In this document: piece after piece, positions 1 through 7,679 of the stretch
Layout: each line of letters opens with the position of its first letter
Numbering within the stretch: the first letter of the stretch is position 1
Assembly: GCA_027318915.1 (NCBI GenBank)
Contig: DAHVOH010000036.1
Location: forward strand, 1-31,593
DNA from: Clostridiales bacterium
GTDB taxonomy: Bacteria > Bacillota_E > Sulfobacillia > Sulfobacillales > JAIMBI01
Reading direction: 5' to 3'
DNA length: 31,593 nucleotides
The notes under the pieces: model-generated
Told to the model about the DNA's origin: nothing
The model's database searches: none
What the model saw: the letters and a program-made list of their open reading frames with translations, nothing else
Position numbers and translations under genes: made by a program

Positions 1-2
1 AA

Positions 3-785
3 GCCAGTCACCATGAAGTGTCTCCGGGTCAACACGAGATTGATTTGGGCTTCCAGGACGCCCTCACCGCCGCCGATCATCTCACCACGCTGAAGACGGT
101 GGTGCGGGAGGTGGCCCGGCGGGCGGGACGGCACGCGACCTTCATGCCCAAGCCGGTGGCCGGCATCAATGGATCGGGCCTCCATCTGCACTGTTATCTC
201 ACCCAAAACGGAGCGAATGTCTTTTACGATCCGGACCACCCCGAGGCGGTGTCCCCGCTCGGGCGCCACTTTCTGGCCGGCCTCATCCATCACGCGGGGG
301 GATTCAGCCTGGTCACCAATCCGCTGGTGAACTCGTATAAGCGTCTGGTCCCCGGATACGAGGCCCCCATCTACGTGGCGTGGTCCACCGGATACCGAAG
401 CCCCATGATTCGTCTGCCGCAGGGGCGCGGGCCCAACACGCGCTTGGAGCTGCGCTCGCCCGACCCCTCGTGCAATCCGTACCTGGCGCTGGGCGCCGCC
501 ATCCGAGCGGGACTGGACGGGATTGAGCAGAAATGGGAGCCGCCGCCGCCGGTGGGGCGCAACTTGCACCGCATGCGCGAGAGCGAGCGGCAGGAGCTGG
601 GCATTGACCGACTGCCGGCCAGCCTGGAGGAGGCCATCGCCGAATTCCGGCAGGATGCGGTCATGCAGGACGCGCTGGGAGCCCACTTGAGCCAGGGGCT
701 GATCGAAGCCAAGCGCATTGAGTGGGATGTGTACCGGACCGCCGTGCATCCGTGGGAGCTGGACCAGTATCTGGCCGTGTACTGA
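3..785 (+). CDS. glnA: Type I glutamine synthetase, C-terminal part (5' end outside window)
   Basis: The reading frame is open from the left edge, so this is the C-terminal ~260 residues of glutamine synthetase, which makes glutamine from glutamate, ammonia and ATP in the cytoplasm. Visible family motifs in order are EVSPGQHEIDL, the ATP/glutamate-binding FMPKP...GINGSG, then SYKRLVPGYEAP and YRSPMIRLP, and LELRSPDPSCNPYLA near the active-site arginines. The region where adenylylated enzymes carry NLY reads NLHRM, so the regulatory tyrosine is absent and control by adenylylation is unlikely; this fits a GSI-alpha-like enzyme. The N-terminal half is not visible, so a glutamate-polyamine ligase relative cannot be fully excluded, but the motif match favours true glutamine synthetase. 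It is convergent with the next gene, with a perfect hairpin between them. Confidence 0.93.
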   Translation, partial: ASHHEVSPGQHEIDLGFQDALTAADHLTTLKTVVREVARRAGRHATFMPKPVAGINGSGLHLHCYLTQNGANVFYDPDHPEAVSPLGRHFLAGLIHHAGGFSLVTNPLVNSYKRLVPGYEAPIYVAWSTGYRSPMIRLPQGRGPNTRLELRSPDPSCNPYLALGAAIRAGLDGIEQKWEPPPPVGRNLHRMRESERQELGIDRLPASLEEAIAEFRQDAVMQDALGAHLSQGLIEAKRIEWDVYRTAVHPWELDQYLAVY

Positions 786-816
786 TCCAGGTACGCGCCG
801 GCGGCGCGCCGGGGCC

Positions 817-848
817 CGTGCGGCCGCCGGACGATCGGCGGCCGCACG
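817..848. terminator. Perfect 13-bp hairpin between convergent genes
   Basis: Bases 817-829 are exactly complementary to 836-848 with a 6-base loop (gacgat). It lies 31 bases after the glutamine synthetase stop and 10 bases after the stop of the minus-strand gene, so it probably serves both as a bidirectional transcription stop. There is no T-run on either side, so it is not a classical intrinsic terminator by sequence alone. Confidence 0.6.
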
Positions 849-858
849 CGTCCGGGCT

Positions 859-1602
859 CTACGCGGCGTGTCGGGCGGGACGGGCCGGTCCCGTTCGGTT
901 CACAAGATGCCACACCCACTTTCGGAGCTCCACCCGAAGGGCCTGCACCTGGCGGGCCGGTAGCTGGTGACGGCTTGCCAGCCGGTGCAGCCGGGCATCC
1001 AGCCACGCGGTGAGATGAGCCGCGAGTGCGGCCCCGGTGGTGCCGTGACTCCGGGCCAGCGTCGCGAGACTCTCGCCGCGCCGCAGGGCTTGCTGCACCG
1101 CGGACGGCGTCATGTGCAGGAACGGAGCCGCCGCGCGCGGCAGCCACCGGCGGCCGCGCATGAACGGCCGGAAGGCGAACCGCCAGGGGGCCGCGCCCTT
1201 GGGGAAGGGCCGCCCCAGCCATAGCGGAACTTGCTTGGCGACTTGCGCTTCGAGCGTCGCGGCCCGCTGGGCGGACAGATGGCCGCTGTCTCGGAGCCGC
1301 TGGATCCGGGTGTCCAGCGCTTGTTCCACGTCTTTCGTCAGGGCGCCGGCCGAAACGCCGTGCTGGGCGGCGATCCGGGCCAGCGTGGCACCGTCCCGCC
1401 ATGCCTGCCAAACCGCTTGCGGGCGCTCGTGAATCGCCCGGGCCGTCACACGCACGACGATAGGAAGCCACGGCACGGATCGGGGCGCGGGCGTGTGGTG
1501 GGCGGAGAGCGGAGCCGCCCACGCCGTGGCCGACGCCAATCCCAGAGCGCCGGCCGTTACGGCGCCCAGGAGCGCGATGCGCATCTTGCTCCAGACCAAC
1601 AT
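859..1602 (-). CDS. Secreted protein with two HTH-like helical repeats
   Basis: A 247-residue protein of unknown function. Residues 1-30 form a signal peptide (hydrophobic LLGAVTAGALGLA, likely cut after TAWA). Two homologous ~70-residue units follow, at about 62-131 and 168-236. Each begins with a W/L-rich helix, then a G-x-[TS]-L-A-x-[IL]-A-x-x-H-G turn (ATLARIAAQHGVSAGAL and ESLATLARSHGTTGAAL), then a long helix with the pattern LDxRhxRL. This repeat resembles units seen in many secreted Bacillota and Actinobacteria proteins of unknown role. The start was taken as ATG at 1602, eight bases after AAGGAGG; a GTG at 1605 is an alternative. An operator-like palindrome and weak promoter lie about 100 bases upstream. 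Confidence 0.82.
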   Translation of the reverse strand: MLVWSKMRIALLGAVTAGALGLASATAWAAPLSAHHTPAPRSVPWLPIVVRVTARAIHERPQAVWQAWRDGATLARIAAQHGVSAGALTKDVEQALDTRIQRLRDSGHLSAQRAATLEAQVAKQVPLWLGRPFPKGAAPWRFAFRPFMRGRRWLPRAAAPFLHMTPSAVQQALRRGESLATLARSHGTTGAALAAHLTAWLDARLHRLASRHQLPARQVQALRVELRKWVWHLVNRTGPARPARHAA

Positions 1603-1699
1603 CACTCAGACCTCCTTCAGCGTGTTGGAGTCAGGGTCGCTTGACTCACCGACGAGCCGCGGCCGTCGTCCGGGCGAGCCCGCCGGGATGGACACCGCC

Positions 1700-1713
1700 T
1701 TACCGGTCGGTAA
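1700..1713. promoter_or_regulatory. Inverted repeat resembling a TetR-family operator
   Basis: TTACCGGTCGGTAA has 6-base arms around two central bases; read on the minus strand it contains TACCGACCGGTA, a form typical of TetR-family operators. It overlaps the possible -10 of the minus-strand gene ending at 859, so repression of that gene is a reasonable guess. No TetR gene is present in this window. Confidence 0.4.
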
Positions 1714-1742
1714 CGTACCCGCTCTCTGTGAAGAAGTTGCAA
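1712..1742 (-). promoter_or_regulatory. Possible promoter for the secreted repeat protein
   Basis: On the minus strand TTGCAA (1742-1737) and TACGTT (1717-1712) are separated by 19 bases, longer than the ideal 17. The -10 overlaps the inverted repeat at 1700-1713. The transcript would have a leader of about 100 bases. Weak matches, so this is tentative. Confidence 0.3.
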
Positions 1743-1901
1743 AGAGTGGCTGGGAGTTGGCTGAGTGGCGAGGGCCGACCCTCTTTTCAGATCCGCCCGG
1801 ATCCCTGACAATTGGCGCAGGCGGCAGGGGCCAGGAGAGTCCCGTCTTACCCTGACGCTACGCCGAACGCGTCCGAGTCGGGTGGCTCGGGACCGAGAGA
1901 A

Positions 1902-2138
1902 ATGAGGAAAACCGCGGAGATGGGACGCAAGCCGCAGTCGGCCTGGGGGCGGTATCAGGCCGTGGCCGTCAGCTTCGTGTTGATTTGGGTGGTGTTCTTT
2001 GCGTTCAACGCCGTCTGGCCCCACCCGCCGGTGATCGGAGTCGTGATCCAGGTGGCGGCCAGCGTCGTCATCGGCCCGACGCTGCTGAGCGTGCTGGGAA
2101 CGCTCTACCGGCACTGGGTCAGTCCCCGGAGGGGCTAG
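1902..2138 (+). CDS. Small two-helix membrane protein, unknown function
   Basis: A 78-residue protein with a basic N terminus (MRKTAEMGRKPQS), two hydrophobic segments at about 19-36 and 43-64 separated by a short HPP loop, and a basic C terminus (RHWVSPRRG). This predicts a hairpin with both ends in the cytoplasm. The frame is open upstream to 1812, but ATG at 1902 is preferred because the extra residues are low-complexity and only here does a purine-rich GAGAGA precede an ATG. The gene is convergent with the histidine kinase gene and overlaps its last 20 bases. No family recognised. Confidence 0.6.
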   Translation: MRKTAEMGRKPQSAWGRYQAVAVSFVLIWVVFFAFNAVWPHPPVIGVVIQVAASVVIGPTLLSVLGTLYRHWVSPRRG

Positions 2139-3483
2139 CGCGGCCGCTGCTCGCGGCCGGCAGCTCCAGCCAGAACACGGCCCCTTCGCCCGGACGGGAG
2201 CGCGCGCCCACGTGACCGCCCTGCCGTTCGATCAGGTGCTGGGTGATGGACAGGCCGAGGCCGAATCCGCCGGTGCCGGGGGACCGGGCGCGGTCAACCC
2301 GATAAAACCGGTCAAACACATGCGCCAAGTCGTCGGGCGGAATACCGGGCCCGGTGTCGGCCACCTCCACGCGGCACCAGTCTTCGCGCCGGCTGGCCCG
2401 CACCGTCACCTGGCCGCCGGCGGGCGTGTACTTGAGCGCGTTGGCCACGTAGTTGTCGAGCGCTTGGCGCAGACGCTGCCCGTCCCCGAACACCAGGAGA
2501 TCGTCGGCGGAGCCCTGAAAGGAGAGCGTCACCGATTGGCGGTGGGCCTCCAATTCCCAGTCCGCGGTGAGCCGACCCGCCAGGTCGGCCAGGTCCACCA
2601 ATTCCCTCGCCATCGTCAGTTCGCCGGCGTCGGCCAGCGCCAAGTCCTGCAGGTCTCGAATCAGCCGGTGCAAATGCTGGGCCTGGGTGCTGGCCACCGC
2701 CAGCGCGTCCGCGCCTTCGGGCACCACACCGTCGCGGAGCGCTTCCAGGTAGCCGATCAGAATGCTGAGGGGGGTTCTCAGTTCGTGGGCGACGTCGGCC
2801 ACCATCTGGCGCCGGCTCTCCTCGCTGCGATCCAACGCTTGCGCCATCCGGTTGAAGTCTTCGCTCAGTTCGGCGATCTCAGCCGGTCCGGCCACGTCCA
2901 CCCGATGGCCCAGGTCGCCCGAGGCCAACTGCCGCACACCATGCGTGATGCGTTTCAAGGATCGCACCAACCACTCACCCACCACGGCGGACAAGGCCAG
3001 CGCGGTGAGAAAACCGGCAATGGAGGCCCAGAGCAGGCGCCGTTCGATGGCCGTGAGCACCGGCGACAGATGGGGGGCGAGAGCTTCGGAGCCAAACAAC
3101 TCCAGGGTCATGGGCGAGAGCGAGTGACGTCCCAGGAGCGGCACCGTGACATGGCTTTCTCCCCGCGCCGGCGGCGCCTCTCCCGCCGCCTGGACGGGAT
3201 TGAAGACATAGGTGCCTTGATGCGTGCGGATGATGAGCCGGCTGTTCAGCAAATCGGCAAAATGCTGGGCGCCCAGATCCATCCCCGCGACGCCGCGGCT
3301 TCGGTAGAGAGTGGCCAGGGTGGCGGCCACGCGCCTGGCCACCAGCAGGTCCCGATGGTGGGTGTAGGCCCGCAATTGATGGCTGGCCGTGCTCTGGACC
3401 GACAACCCCAGCAAGCCCAGGCCGACCGCGATGGAGAGGGCCGCGGTGAGAAACAGATACGGACGGACGCCGATGCGCCTCAC
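2119..3483 (-). CDS. Membrane sensor histidine kinase (HAMP-HisKA-HATPase)
   Basis: A 454-residue sensor kinase that would phosphorylate the response regulator encoded just upstream. Order: first membrane helix ~9-30, extracytoplasmic sensor region ~31-150 with no recognised domain, second helix ~151-173, HAMP ~174-225, then the dimerisation/phosphoacceptor helix VADVAHELRTPLS with His233. The ATPase domain has the N box around Asn348, G1 box DTGPGIP (Asp376), F box FDRFYRVD and G2 box GFGLGLS (~406-411). All catalytic boxes look intact. The start is GTG at 3483, which overlaps the TGA of the regulator gene (GTGA), so the two are translationally coupled. The ligand is unknown; envelope stress or ions are common for this class, but nothing here decides. 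Confidence 0.93.
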   Translation of the reverse strand: MRRIGVRPYLFLTAALSIAVGLGLLGLSVQSTASHQLRAYTHHRDLLVARRVAATLATLYRSRGVAGMDLGAQHFADLLNSRLIIRTHQGTYVFNPVQAAGEAPPARGESHVTVPLLGRHSLSPMTLELFGSEALAPHLSPVLTAIERRLLWASIAGFLTALALSAVVGEWLVRSLKRITHGVRQLASGDLGHRVDVAGPAEIAELSEDFNRMAQALDRSEESRRQMVADVAHELRTPLSILIGYLEALRDGVVPEGADALAVASTQAQHLHRLIRDLQDLALADAGELTMARELVDLADLAGRLTADWELEAHRQSVTLSFQGSADDLLVFGDGQRLRQALDNYVANALKYTPAGGQVTVRASRREDWCRVEVADTGPGIPPDDLAHVFDRFYRVDRARSPGTGGFGLGLSITQHLIERQGGHVGARSRPGEGAVFWLELPAASSGRASPSGD

Positions 3484-4166
3484 GGCGGGTCGGCGGCAAG
3501 GAGGCGGTAACCGACGCCATACACCGTCCGGATGGGGCTCGGGTTCAGTCCCAGCTTGCGGCGCAGGTTGGCGATGTGCACGTCCACGTTGCGATCATAG
3601 CCCAGGAAATCCGGTCCCGCCACGATATCCAACAGCTGTTGGCGTTCAAACGTCCACCCGGGGCGGGACATCAGGGCGGCCAGGAGGCGAAACTCGGTCG
3701 GGGTGAGCGACAGGGTTCGACCCCCGGCCGTGACGACATGACTCTGCGGGTCCAGCGCCAAGGGACCCACCTGGAGAATCGTGCCCGGCGCTGCTCCGGA
3801 CTTGGCCCGCCGCAGCACGGCCTCCACGCGCAGCATCAGTTCGGCCGGGGAGAACGGCTTGACCACATAGTCGTCGGCCCCGCTGCGAAAGCCCTCGATG
3901 CGCTGAGCCTCTTGGCTGAGCGCCGTCAGGAGAATCACCGGCACCCGGGAGCCGTGGTCGCGGACTTGGCGCAACAGACTGAGGCCGTCCTCGCCCGGCA
4001 GCAGAATGTCCAAAATCACCAGATCGGGCGCGTCGGCCAAAATGGGGTGCAGGGCGTCGCGGCCATTGTCGAAGGTCACCGGCTCATGGCCATGTTTTTT
4101 CAAATAGGTGGCCAGCAAGGCGAGCAGCTGAGGTTCATCCTCCACGACAAAGACCCGCGTGTTCAT
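3480..4166 (-). CDS. OmpR-family response regulator
   Basis: A 228-residue DNA-binding response regulator. The receiver domain has the acidic pocket Glu9-Asp10, phosphoacceptor Asp53 (VILDILLPGEDG), Thr81 and Lys103 (YVVKPFSPAEL). The C-terminal winged helix (~127-226) shows LTPTEFRLLAAL, a recognition-helix region ending VDVHIANLRRKLG, and VYGVGYRL. It is the first gene of a two-gene operon with the histidine kinase. No Shine-Dalgarno precedes the ATG; instead a TATACT box ends six bases upstream, suggesting a leaderless mRNA. Upstream lies the exonuclease gene on the same strand, whose stop is 45 bases away. Confidence 0.95.
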   Translation of the reverse strand: MNTRVFVVEDEPQLLALLATYLKKHGHEPVTFDNGRDALHPILADAPDLVILDILLPGEDGLSLLRQVRDHGSRVPVILLTALSQEAQRIEGFRSGADDYVVKPFSPAELMLRVEAVLRRAKSGAAPGTILQVGPLALDPQSHVVTAGGRTLSLTPTEFRLLAALMSRPGWTFERQQLLDIVAGPDFLGYDRNVDVHIANLRRKLGLNPSPIRTVYGVGYRLLAADPP

Positions 4167-4172
4167 GGTCTC

Positions 4173-4178
4173 AGTATA
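4173..4178 (-). promoter_or_regulatory. -10 box placed for a leaderless transcript of the response regulator
   Basis: TATACT on the minus strand (4178-4173) is followed by gagacc and then the ATG at 4166. Counting the -10 box as -12 to -7, transcription would start on the A of ATG. There is no good -35 hexamer at 17 bases and no ribosome binding site. moaE shows the same arrangement. Confidence 0.5.
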
Positions 4179-4211
4179 GGAGCGGCGGCACTCGCAGTTA
4201 TCATCAAATTG

Positions 4212-4967
4212 TTAAGACGCGCCCAGCCCGTCCCAGGCCGCGCGGAAGCGCTGCCAATGTCCCTCGCCGCGGGCGGCGAGAAAGCGCTGCACGCTGGCGT
4301 GGAGCGCTGCGGCGCGGTCGGCGTCCAACCAGCCGCGATGGTGGGCGTAGCGGGCGAAGATGAGCGTGGTGGTCAGGACATCGGTCTCACAGTAGGCGCG
4401 GATGGTGTCGATGGCGCCGGCGCGATACAGCGGCCACACGTCGGCTCCGGCGACATCGAGCTTCCCCGGCACCCCCAGCACGGCGGCCATTTCGTCCAGG
4501 GAGACACGCGTGGACGCCCCATAGCCCGACAGGAGGTCCATCAGGTCCAGATGCAGGTCCTCGTTGTAGCGGTAACGATAGTTGCGCTGGCGATAAAACT
4601 GGGGAAGAACCGTGCCGTGCTTGAGCGCCCGGTACAGCAGGCACGGAAGGTCGAAGCCGCTGGAGTTCCACCCCACGAGACGCGGACGGGCCCGCTCCAC
4701 GTAGCCGAAGAAACGCTCCAACAGCTCTACTTCGCCGTCGCCCGGGTCGCCCATCGCTTTGAGGGTCTCCAGCTGCCCGTCGTCATCAATCACGGCGCCG
4801 GCGATGGCCACCACCTGGTGAAAGGGCAGCTTGGGCATGACGGCCGTGGGGGAAGCCGCCTGCCAGCGCGCCAGAATGTGATCGGGCGGCGCGTCCGGGG
4901 GCTCTCCGAGCCAGCGGCCCAGGCTGTCGACATCCGGCACGGTTTCAATGTCAAAGACCAGGAACAT
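4212..4967 (-). CDS. Predicted 3'-5' exonuclease, DNA polymerase B exonuclease-like (DEDDy)
   Basis: A 251-residue protein matching the family of stand-alone exonucleases related to the proofreading domain of B-family polymerases (DNA_pol_B_exo2 type). Exo I is FDIET (Asp6, Glu8), Exo II is GWNSSGFDLP (Asp106) and Exo III is YCETD (Tyr192, Asp196), so all four acidic metal ligands and the tyrosine are present. It is expected to trim single-stranded DNA 3' ends during repair; the exact role is not known. The start is ATG 4967 because GGAGGGG lies a few bases before it; the frame is open further upstream to 5084 but without a binding site. It is divergent from the HAD-MBL-Cas4-like-OsmC operon. 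Confidence 0.85.
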   Translation of the reverse strand: MFLVFDIETVPDVDSLGRWLGEPPDAPPDHILARWQAASPTAVMPKLPFHQVVAIAGAVIDDDGQLETLKAMGDPGDGEVELLERFFGYVERARPRLVGWNSSGFDLPCLLYRALKHGTVLPQFYRQRNYRYRYNEDLHLDLMDLLSGYGASTRVSLDEMAAVLGVPGKLDVAGADVWPLYRAGAIDTIRAYCETDVLTTTLIFARYAHHRGWLDADRAAALHASVQRFLAARGEGHWQRFRAAWDGLGAS

Positions 4968-5052
4968 CGCGACCCCTCCGCCGACTGATTCGGGGCGGGC
5001 GGCGGGATTCCTCCCGGCAGGAGTGAGGGCGGGTGGGGGCGAACACTTGCTG

Positions 5053-5760
5053 ATGAGGCACAACCAACACGCTGGCACCCCCAAGACGGTTCTGCTCTTC
5101 GATCTGGACGGGACGTTGTTGGACAGTACGCCCTTGGTGCTGGCCAGCAGCCATTATGCCCTGCGGACGGTTCTCGGCCGGGACGTGACGGATGACGAGC
5201 TGCGCCCGTATTTCGGACAGATTCTGGAGGACCAGTTCAGGCAGCTGACGGGCCGCGACGACCCCCAGCTCATCGAGCGCCTCATCCTCGCCTATCGGGC
5301 CTTCAACGAGGCGGCGCACGATGAGGCGGTGGACGCTTGCGCGGGGGCGCGCGAAACGGTGCGGGCCCTGGCGTCGTCGGGTGTGGGCCTGGGGATCGTC
5401 TCGTCCAAGCGGTTGTCCATGGTGAACCGGGGTCTCGACTGGCTGGGGCTGCGCAGCCTGTTCCGCGTGGTGGTGGGCAGCGAGTCCACCGTCCGGCACA
5501 AGCCGGATCCCGCACCCATCGAGCGGGCGCTGCAAGCCTGGCCGGGGGTGTGCCGGGGGCAGGTCGCCATGGTCGGAGACAGTCCGTACGATATCGAGGC
5601 GGCGGTGCGCGCCGGCATTGACGGCATTGGCGTGCTGGGCAACACTTTCTCCCGGAGAGATCTGGAGGCGGCGGGAGCGGTGCGGGTCCTCGACCGCCTG
5701 CCGGAGCTTTTGACCTGGATGGGATGGGAATTGGACTCCCGAAGGGGGCTTGGGCCGTGA
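5053..5760 (+). CDS. HAD-superfamily phosphatase, PpaX/phosphoglycolate phosphatase-like
   Basis: A 235-residue haloacid dehalogenase hydrolase. Motif I DLDGTLLDS has nucleophile Asp17 and acid/base Asp19; motif II is VSSKR (Ser117/118); Lys150 is in RHKPDP; motif III is VGDSPYD (Asp176, Asp180). A helical cap domain of about 60 residues follows motif I, as in pyrophosphatase PpaX and phosphoglycolate phosphatase; the substrate cannot be chosen from sequence. The start is uncertain: ATG 5053 was used, but the best purine stretch (GGTGGGGG) is ~13 bases away, and a TTG at 5047 or GTG at 5023 is possible. It is the first gene of a four-gene coupled operon, overlapping the next start by four bases. 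Confidence 0.85.
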   Translation: MRHNQHAGTPKTVLLFDLDGTLLDSTPLVLASSHYALRTVLGRDVTDDELRPYFGQILEDQFRQLTGRDDPQLIERLILAYRAFNEAAHDEAVDACAGARETVRALASSGVGLGIVSSKRLSMVNRGLDWLGLRSLFRVVVGSESTVRHKPDPAPIERALQAWPGVCRGQVAMVGDSPYDIEAAVRAGIDGIGVLGNTFSRRDLEAAGAVRVLDRLPELLTWMGWELDSRRGLGP

Positions 5761-6458
5761 ATTTGAATGGGGCCGAAATCACTTGGCTGGGACACGCGAC
5801 GTTTCTCATCAAGTCGTCCCGGGGCAAGCATCTCGTCACCGATCCGTGGCTGGGCAATCCGAAGTGCCCACCCGCCTACCGCAATCTGGACCGGGCCGAC
5901 ATCATCACCGTCTCCCATGGACATTTCGACCACATGGGCGACGCCGTGGAACTGGCGCAGCGAACCGGAGCCGTTGTGGTCTCCAACTTCGAGATCGCCA
6001 ACTGGCTGGAAGCGGCCGGCGCGCCCAAGACCATCGGCATGAACAAGGGCGGCACCATCGCGGTGGACGGCATCCGCCTGACCATGGTGCAGGCGGTTCA
6101 TTCCAGCGGCATCAGCACGCCGACCGGCCTCGCCTACGGGGGAGAGGCCGCGGGTTTTGTCATCACCCTGGAGGACGGGTTGACCCTGTATCACGCCGGC
6201 GACACCGGTGTCTTCGGCGACATGGCGTTGATTCGTGAGTTGTACCGCCCGGACATCGCGCTCTTGCCCATCGGCGGCCACTTCACCATGGGTCCCAAGG
6301 AGGCCGCCTATGCGGTGGAGCTGCTGCGCCCCACCCAGGTGATTCCGATGCACTTCGGGACGTTCGACGTGCTGACCGGAACGCCGGCTGAGCTGGGAGC
6401 GCTGATCCAGGGGGATGTGGAACTGGTGGCGCTCGAACCCGGCGAAACCCACCGCTAG
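5757..6458 (+). CDS. UPF0173-type metal-dependent hydrolase (metallo-beta-lactamase fold)
   Basis: A 233-residue metallo-hydrolase resembling YtkL/UPF0173. It starts WLGHATFLIKS, carries the metal motif SHGHFDHMGD (His54, His56, Asp58, His59), a further His115, HAGDTGVFGDM (Asp149) and the diagnostic C-terminal block PIGGHFTMGP...VIPMHFGTF (His199). All metal ligands for a two-metal site appear present. The in vivo substrate of this family is not established; relatives include L-ascorbate-6-phosphate lactonase-like proteins. GTG 5757 is chosen as start because it overlaps the preceding TGA (GTGA) and follows an AAGGGGG stretch; an ATG at 5724 inside the upstream gene is less likely. Confidence 0.9.
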   Translation: MNLNGAEITWLGHATFLIKSSRGKHLVTDPWLGNPKCPPAYRNLDRADIITVSHGHFDHMGDAVELAQRTGAVVVSNFEIANWLEAAGAPKTIGMNKGGTIAVDGIRLTMVQAVHSSGISTPTGLAYGGEAAGFVITLEDGLTLYHAGDTGVFGDMALIRELYRPDIALLPIGGHFTMGPKEAAYAVELLRPTQVIPMHFGTFDVLTGTPAELGALIQGDVELVALEPGETHR

Positions 6459-6461
6459 CCG

Positions 6462-7190
6462 GTGGCGCCGCGGCGGGTTCGCCAGTTTCCGCCCTCGCTG
6501 GCGGGCGCGTGCCTGCGCTATGCGACCATGGAGCTGTTGGGCTTCGGGCGCCTGATTGACGCCGAGGGCCGCGCGCGGATGGCCGCGGGCGCCGCTTGGC
6601 ATCAGACGTTTCAACGGGAGTTGGCCCGCGGGGGCCGGCTGGTGGCCGTCGAACGTGCGGTCCGCGATCCCGTGCTGGGCGTTTCCGGTCGGATGGACGC
6701 CCTGGTGCGCGACGACGACGGGACCGTGGCGGTGGTGGAGTACAAGACCGTGGGAGGCTCCCGTTTTGCCGAGATTCTGGACCACGGGCGCCCGCCGGTC
6801 ACGTTTTGGGCCCAGCTGGCACTGTACTTGGAGATGACCGGCTATCGTCGGGGACACTTGGTTGTGGATGCGCGCGAAACGCCACGGCGGCGGCTCGCGT
6901 TTGTCCAGGAGGCGCCCGGACCGTGGGGGACTTGGGTGCGGGAACGGGTCGCCCGCGCGCGCGCTTGGGCGGCGTCGGGAAAACTGCCCCCGCGCGAGCC
7001 GGGACCGCCCTGTCTGTCCTGTGACCGGTGGCAGCGCTGCTATCGCACCGAGGCGGACCGGGAGGCCGCGGTGGCAGCGCATCCGATCTGGGAGCCCGAC
7101 CCGCCGCTGGCGCACCTGACCATCCGGGCGCTGGAGCCTTGGCAGGAGCCGGGAGAGGGACACGAAGCAGGTGAAGGAGAGCAGTACTGA
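6462..7190 (+). CDS. Cas4-like PD-(D/E)XK nuclease with Fe-S cysteines
   Basis: A 242-residue RecB/Cas4-type nuclease. Features in order: Cys17 near the N terminus, His47 (AAWHQTF), Asp79 (SGRMDAL), the Glu93-x-Lys95 catalytic pair in VVEYKT, the QLALYLE motif at ~118-124, and a C-terminal Cys184-x2-Cys187-x5-Cys193 cluster. One N-terminal plus three C-terminal cysteines is the 4Fe-4S arrangement of Cas4 and AddB. No CRISPR array or other cas gene is in the window, so it is a stand-alone relative, probably acting on DNA ends. Translation begins at GTG 6462, three bases after the previous stop, and ends overlapping the next ATG, so it belongs firmly to this operon. Confidence 0.82.
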   Translation: MAPRRVRQFPPSLAGACLRYATMELLGFGRLIDAEGRARMAAGAAWHQTFQRELARGGRLVAVERAVRDPVLGVSGRMDALVRDDDGTVAVVEYKTVGGSRFAEILDHGRPPVTFWAQLALYLEMTGYRRGHLVVDARETPRRRLAFVQEAPGPWGTWVRERVARARAWAASGKLPPREPGPPCLSCDRWQRCYRTEADREAAVAAHPIWEPDPPLAHLTIRALEPWQEPGEGHEAGEGEQY

Positions 7191-7630
7191 TGCCCAAAGC
7201 CACGATTACCTATCTGGACGGCATGGCGTTTGAGGCGGTGGGGGAGTCGGGCCATCGCCTGGTGATGGACAGCGCCCCCGATGTGGGGGGGGCCAACCGA
7301 GGGTTTCGCCCCACGGAGCTCACCGCTGTGTCGCTGGCGGGCTGCACCGCCATGGACGTGATTTCCATCCTGCGCAAGATGCGCTGCACCGTGGAGCGCT
7401 TTCGGGTGCGCGTGGACGCGGAGCGGCGCGACGCCCACCCGCGGGTGTTTGAAGAGATCACGCTGGTGTTTGAGTTGGACGGCGACTGCCGGCCGGAACA
7501 GTTTGAGCGGGCCGTCATGCTGTCGGCCGAGCGCTACTGCTCGGTGTCGGCGATGCTGGAGAAGACCGCCGCCATCCACCGGACCCTGATTCTGAACGGC
7601 GCGCCGGTGAGCCCGTCGGTTAAACCGTAG
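7190..7630 (+). CDS. OsmC-family peroxide-detoxifying protein
   Basis: A 146-residue OsmC/Ohr superfamily protein. Members reduce organic hydroperoxides with two reactive cysteines; here Cys52 (LAGCTAMDV) and Cys117 (ERYCSVSAML) are at the expected positions, with Glu43 (RPTELTAVSL) upstream. The length and the SLAGCTAMDV block fit the YhfA-like branch of OsmC rather than Ohr. Its ATG shares the A of the preceding TGA (7188-7190), the fourth coupled gene of the operon; AAGGAG lies about 11 bases upstream. A strong hairpin follows at 7680. Confidence 0.9.
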   Translation: MPKATITYLDGMAFEAVGESGHRLVMDSAPDVGGANRGFRPTELTAVSLAGCTAMDVISILRKMRCTVERFRVRVDAERRDAHPRVFEEITLVFELDGDCRPEQFERAVMLSAERYCSVSAMLEKTAAIHRTLILNGAPVSPSVKP

Positions 7631-7679
7631 CCGCGCGGGACCGTCGAGGTTCCGGGCTGGCGCAGAGGCGGTAGGCGGG

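Noticed and set aside
2212..3510. Plus-strand frame of 432 codons opposite the histidine kinase
   Set aside because: Shadow of a kinase with all catalytic boxes intact on the other strand; Gln/Gly/His-rich composition.
5292..7163. Minus-strand open frame of 623 codons opposite the HAD/MBL/Cas4-like genes
   Set aside because: It lies antisense to three well-supported genes; long antisense frames are expected at this GC content and the product has no motif.
6462..7190. CRISPR-Cas locus suggested by the Cas4-like nuclease
   Set aside because: No direct repeats with regular spacers and no other cas gene anywhere in the window; the gene belongs to an unrelated operon.
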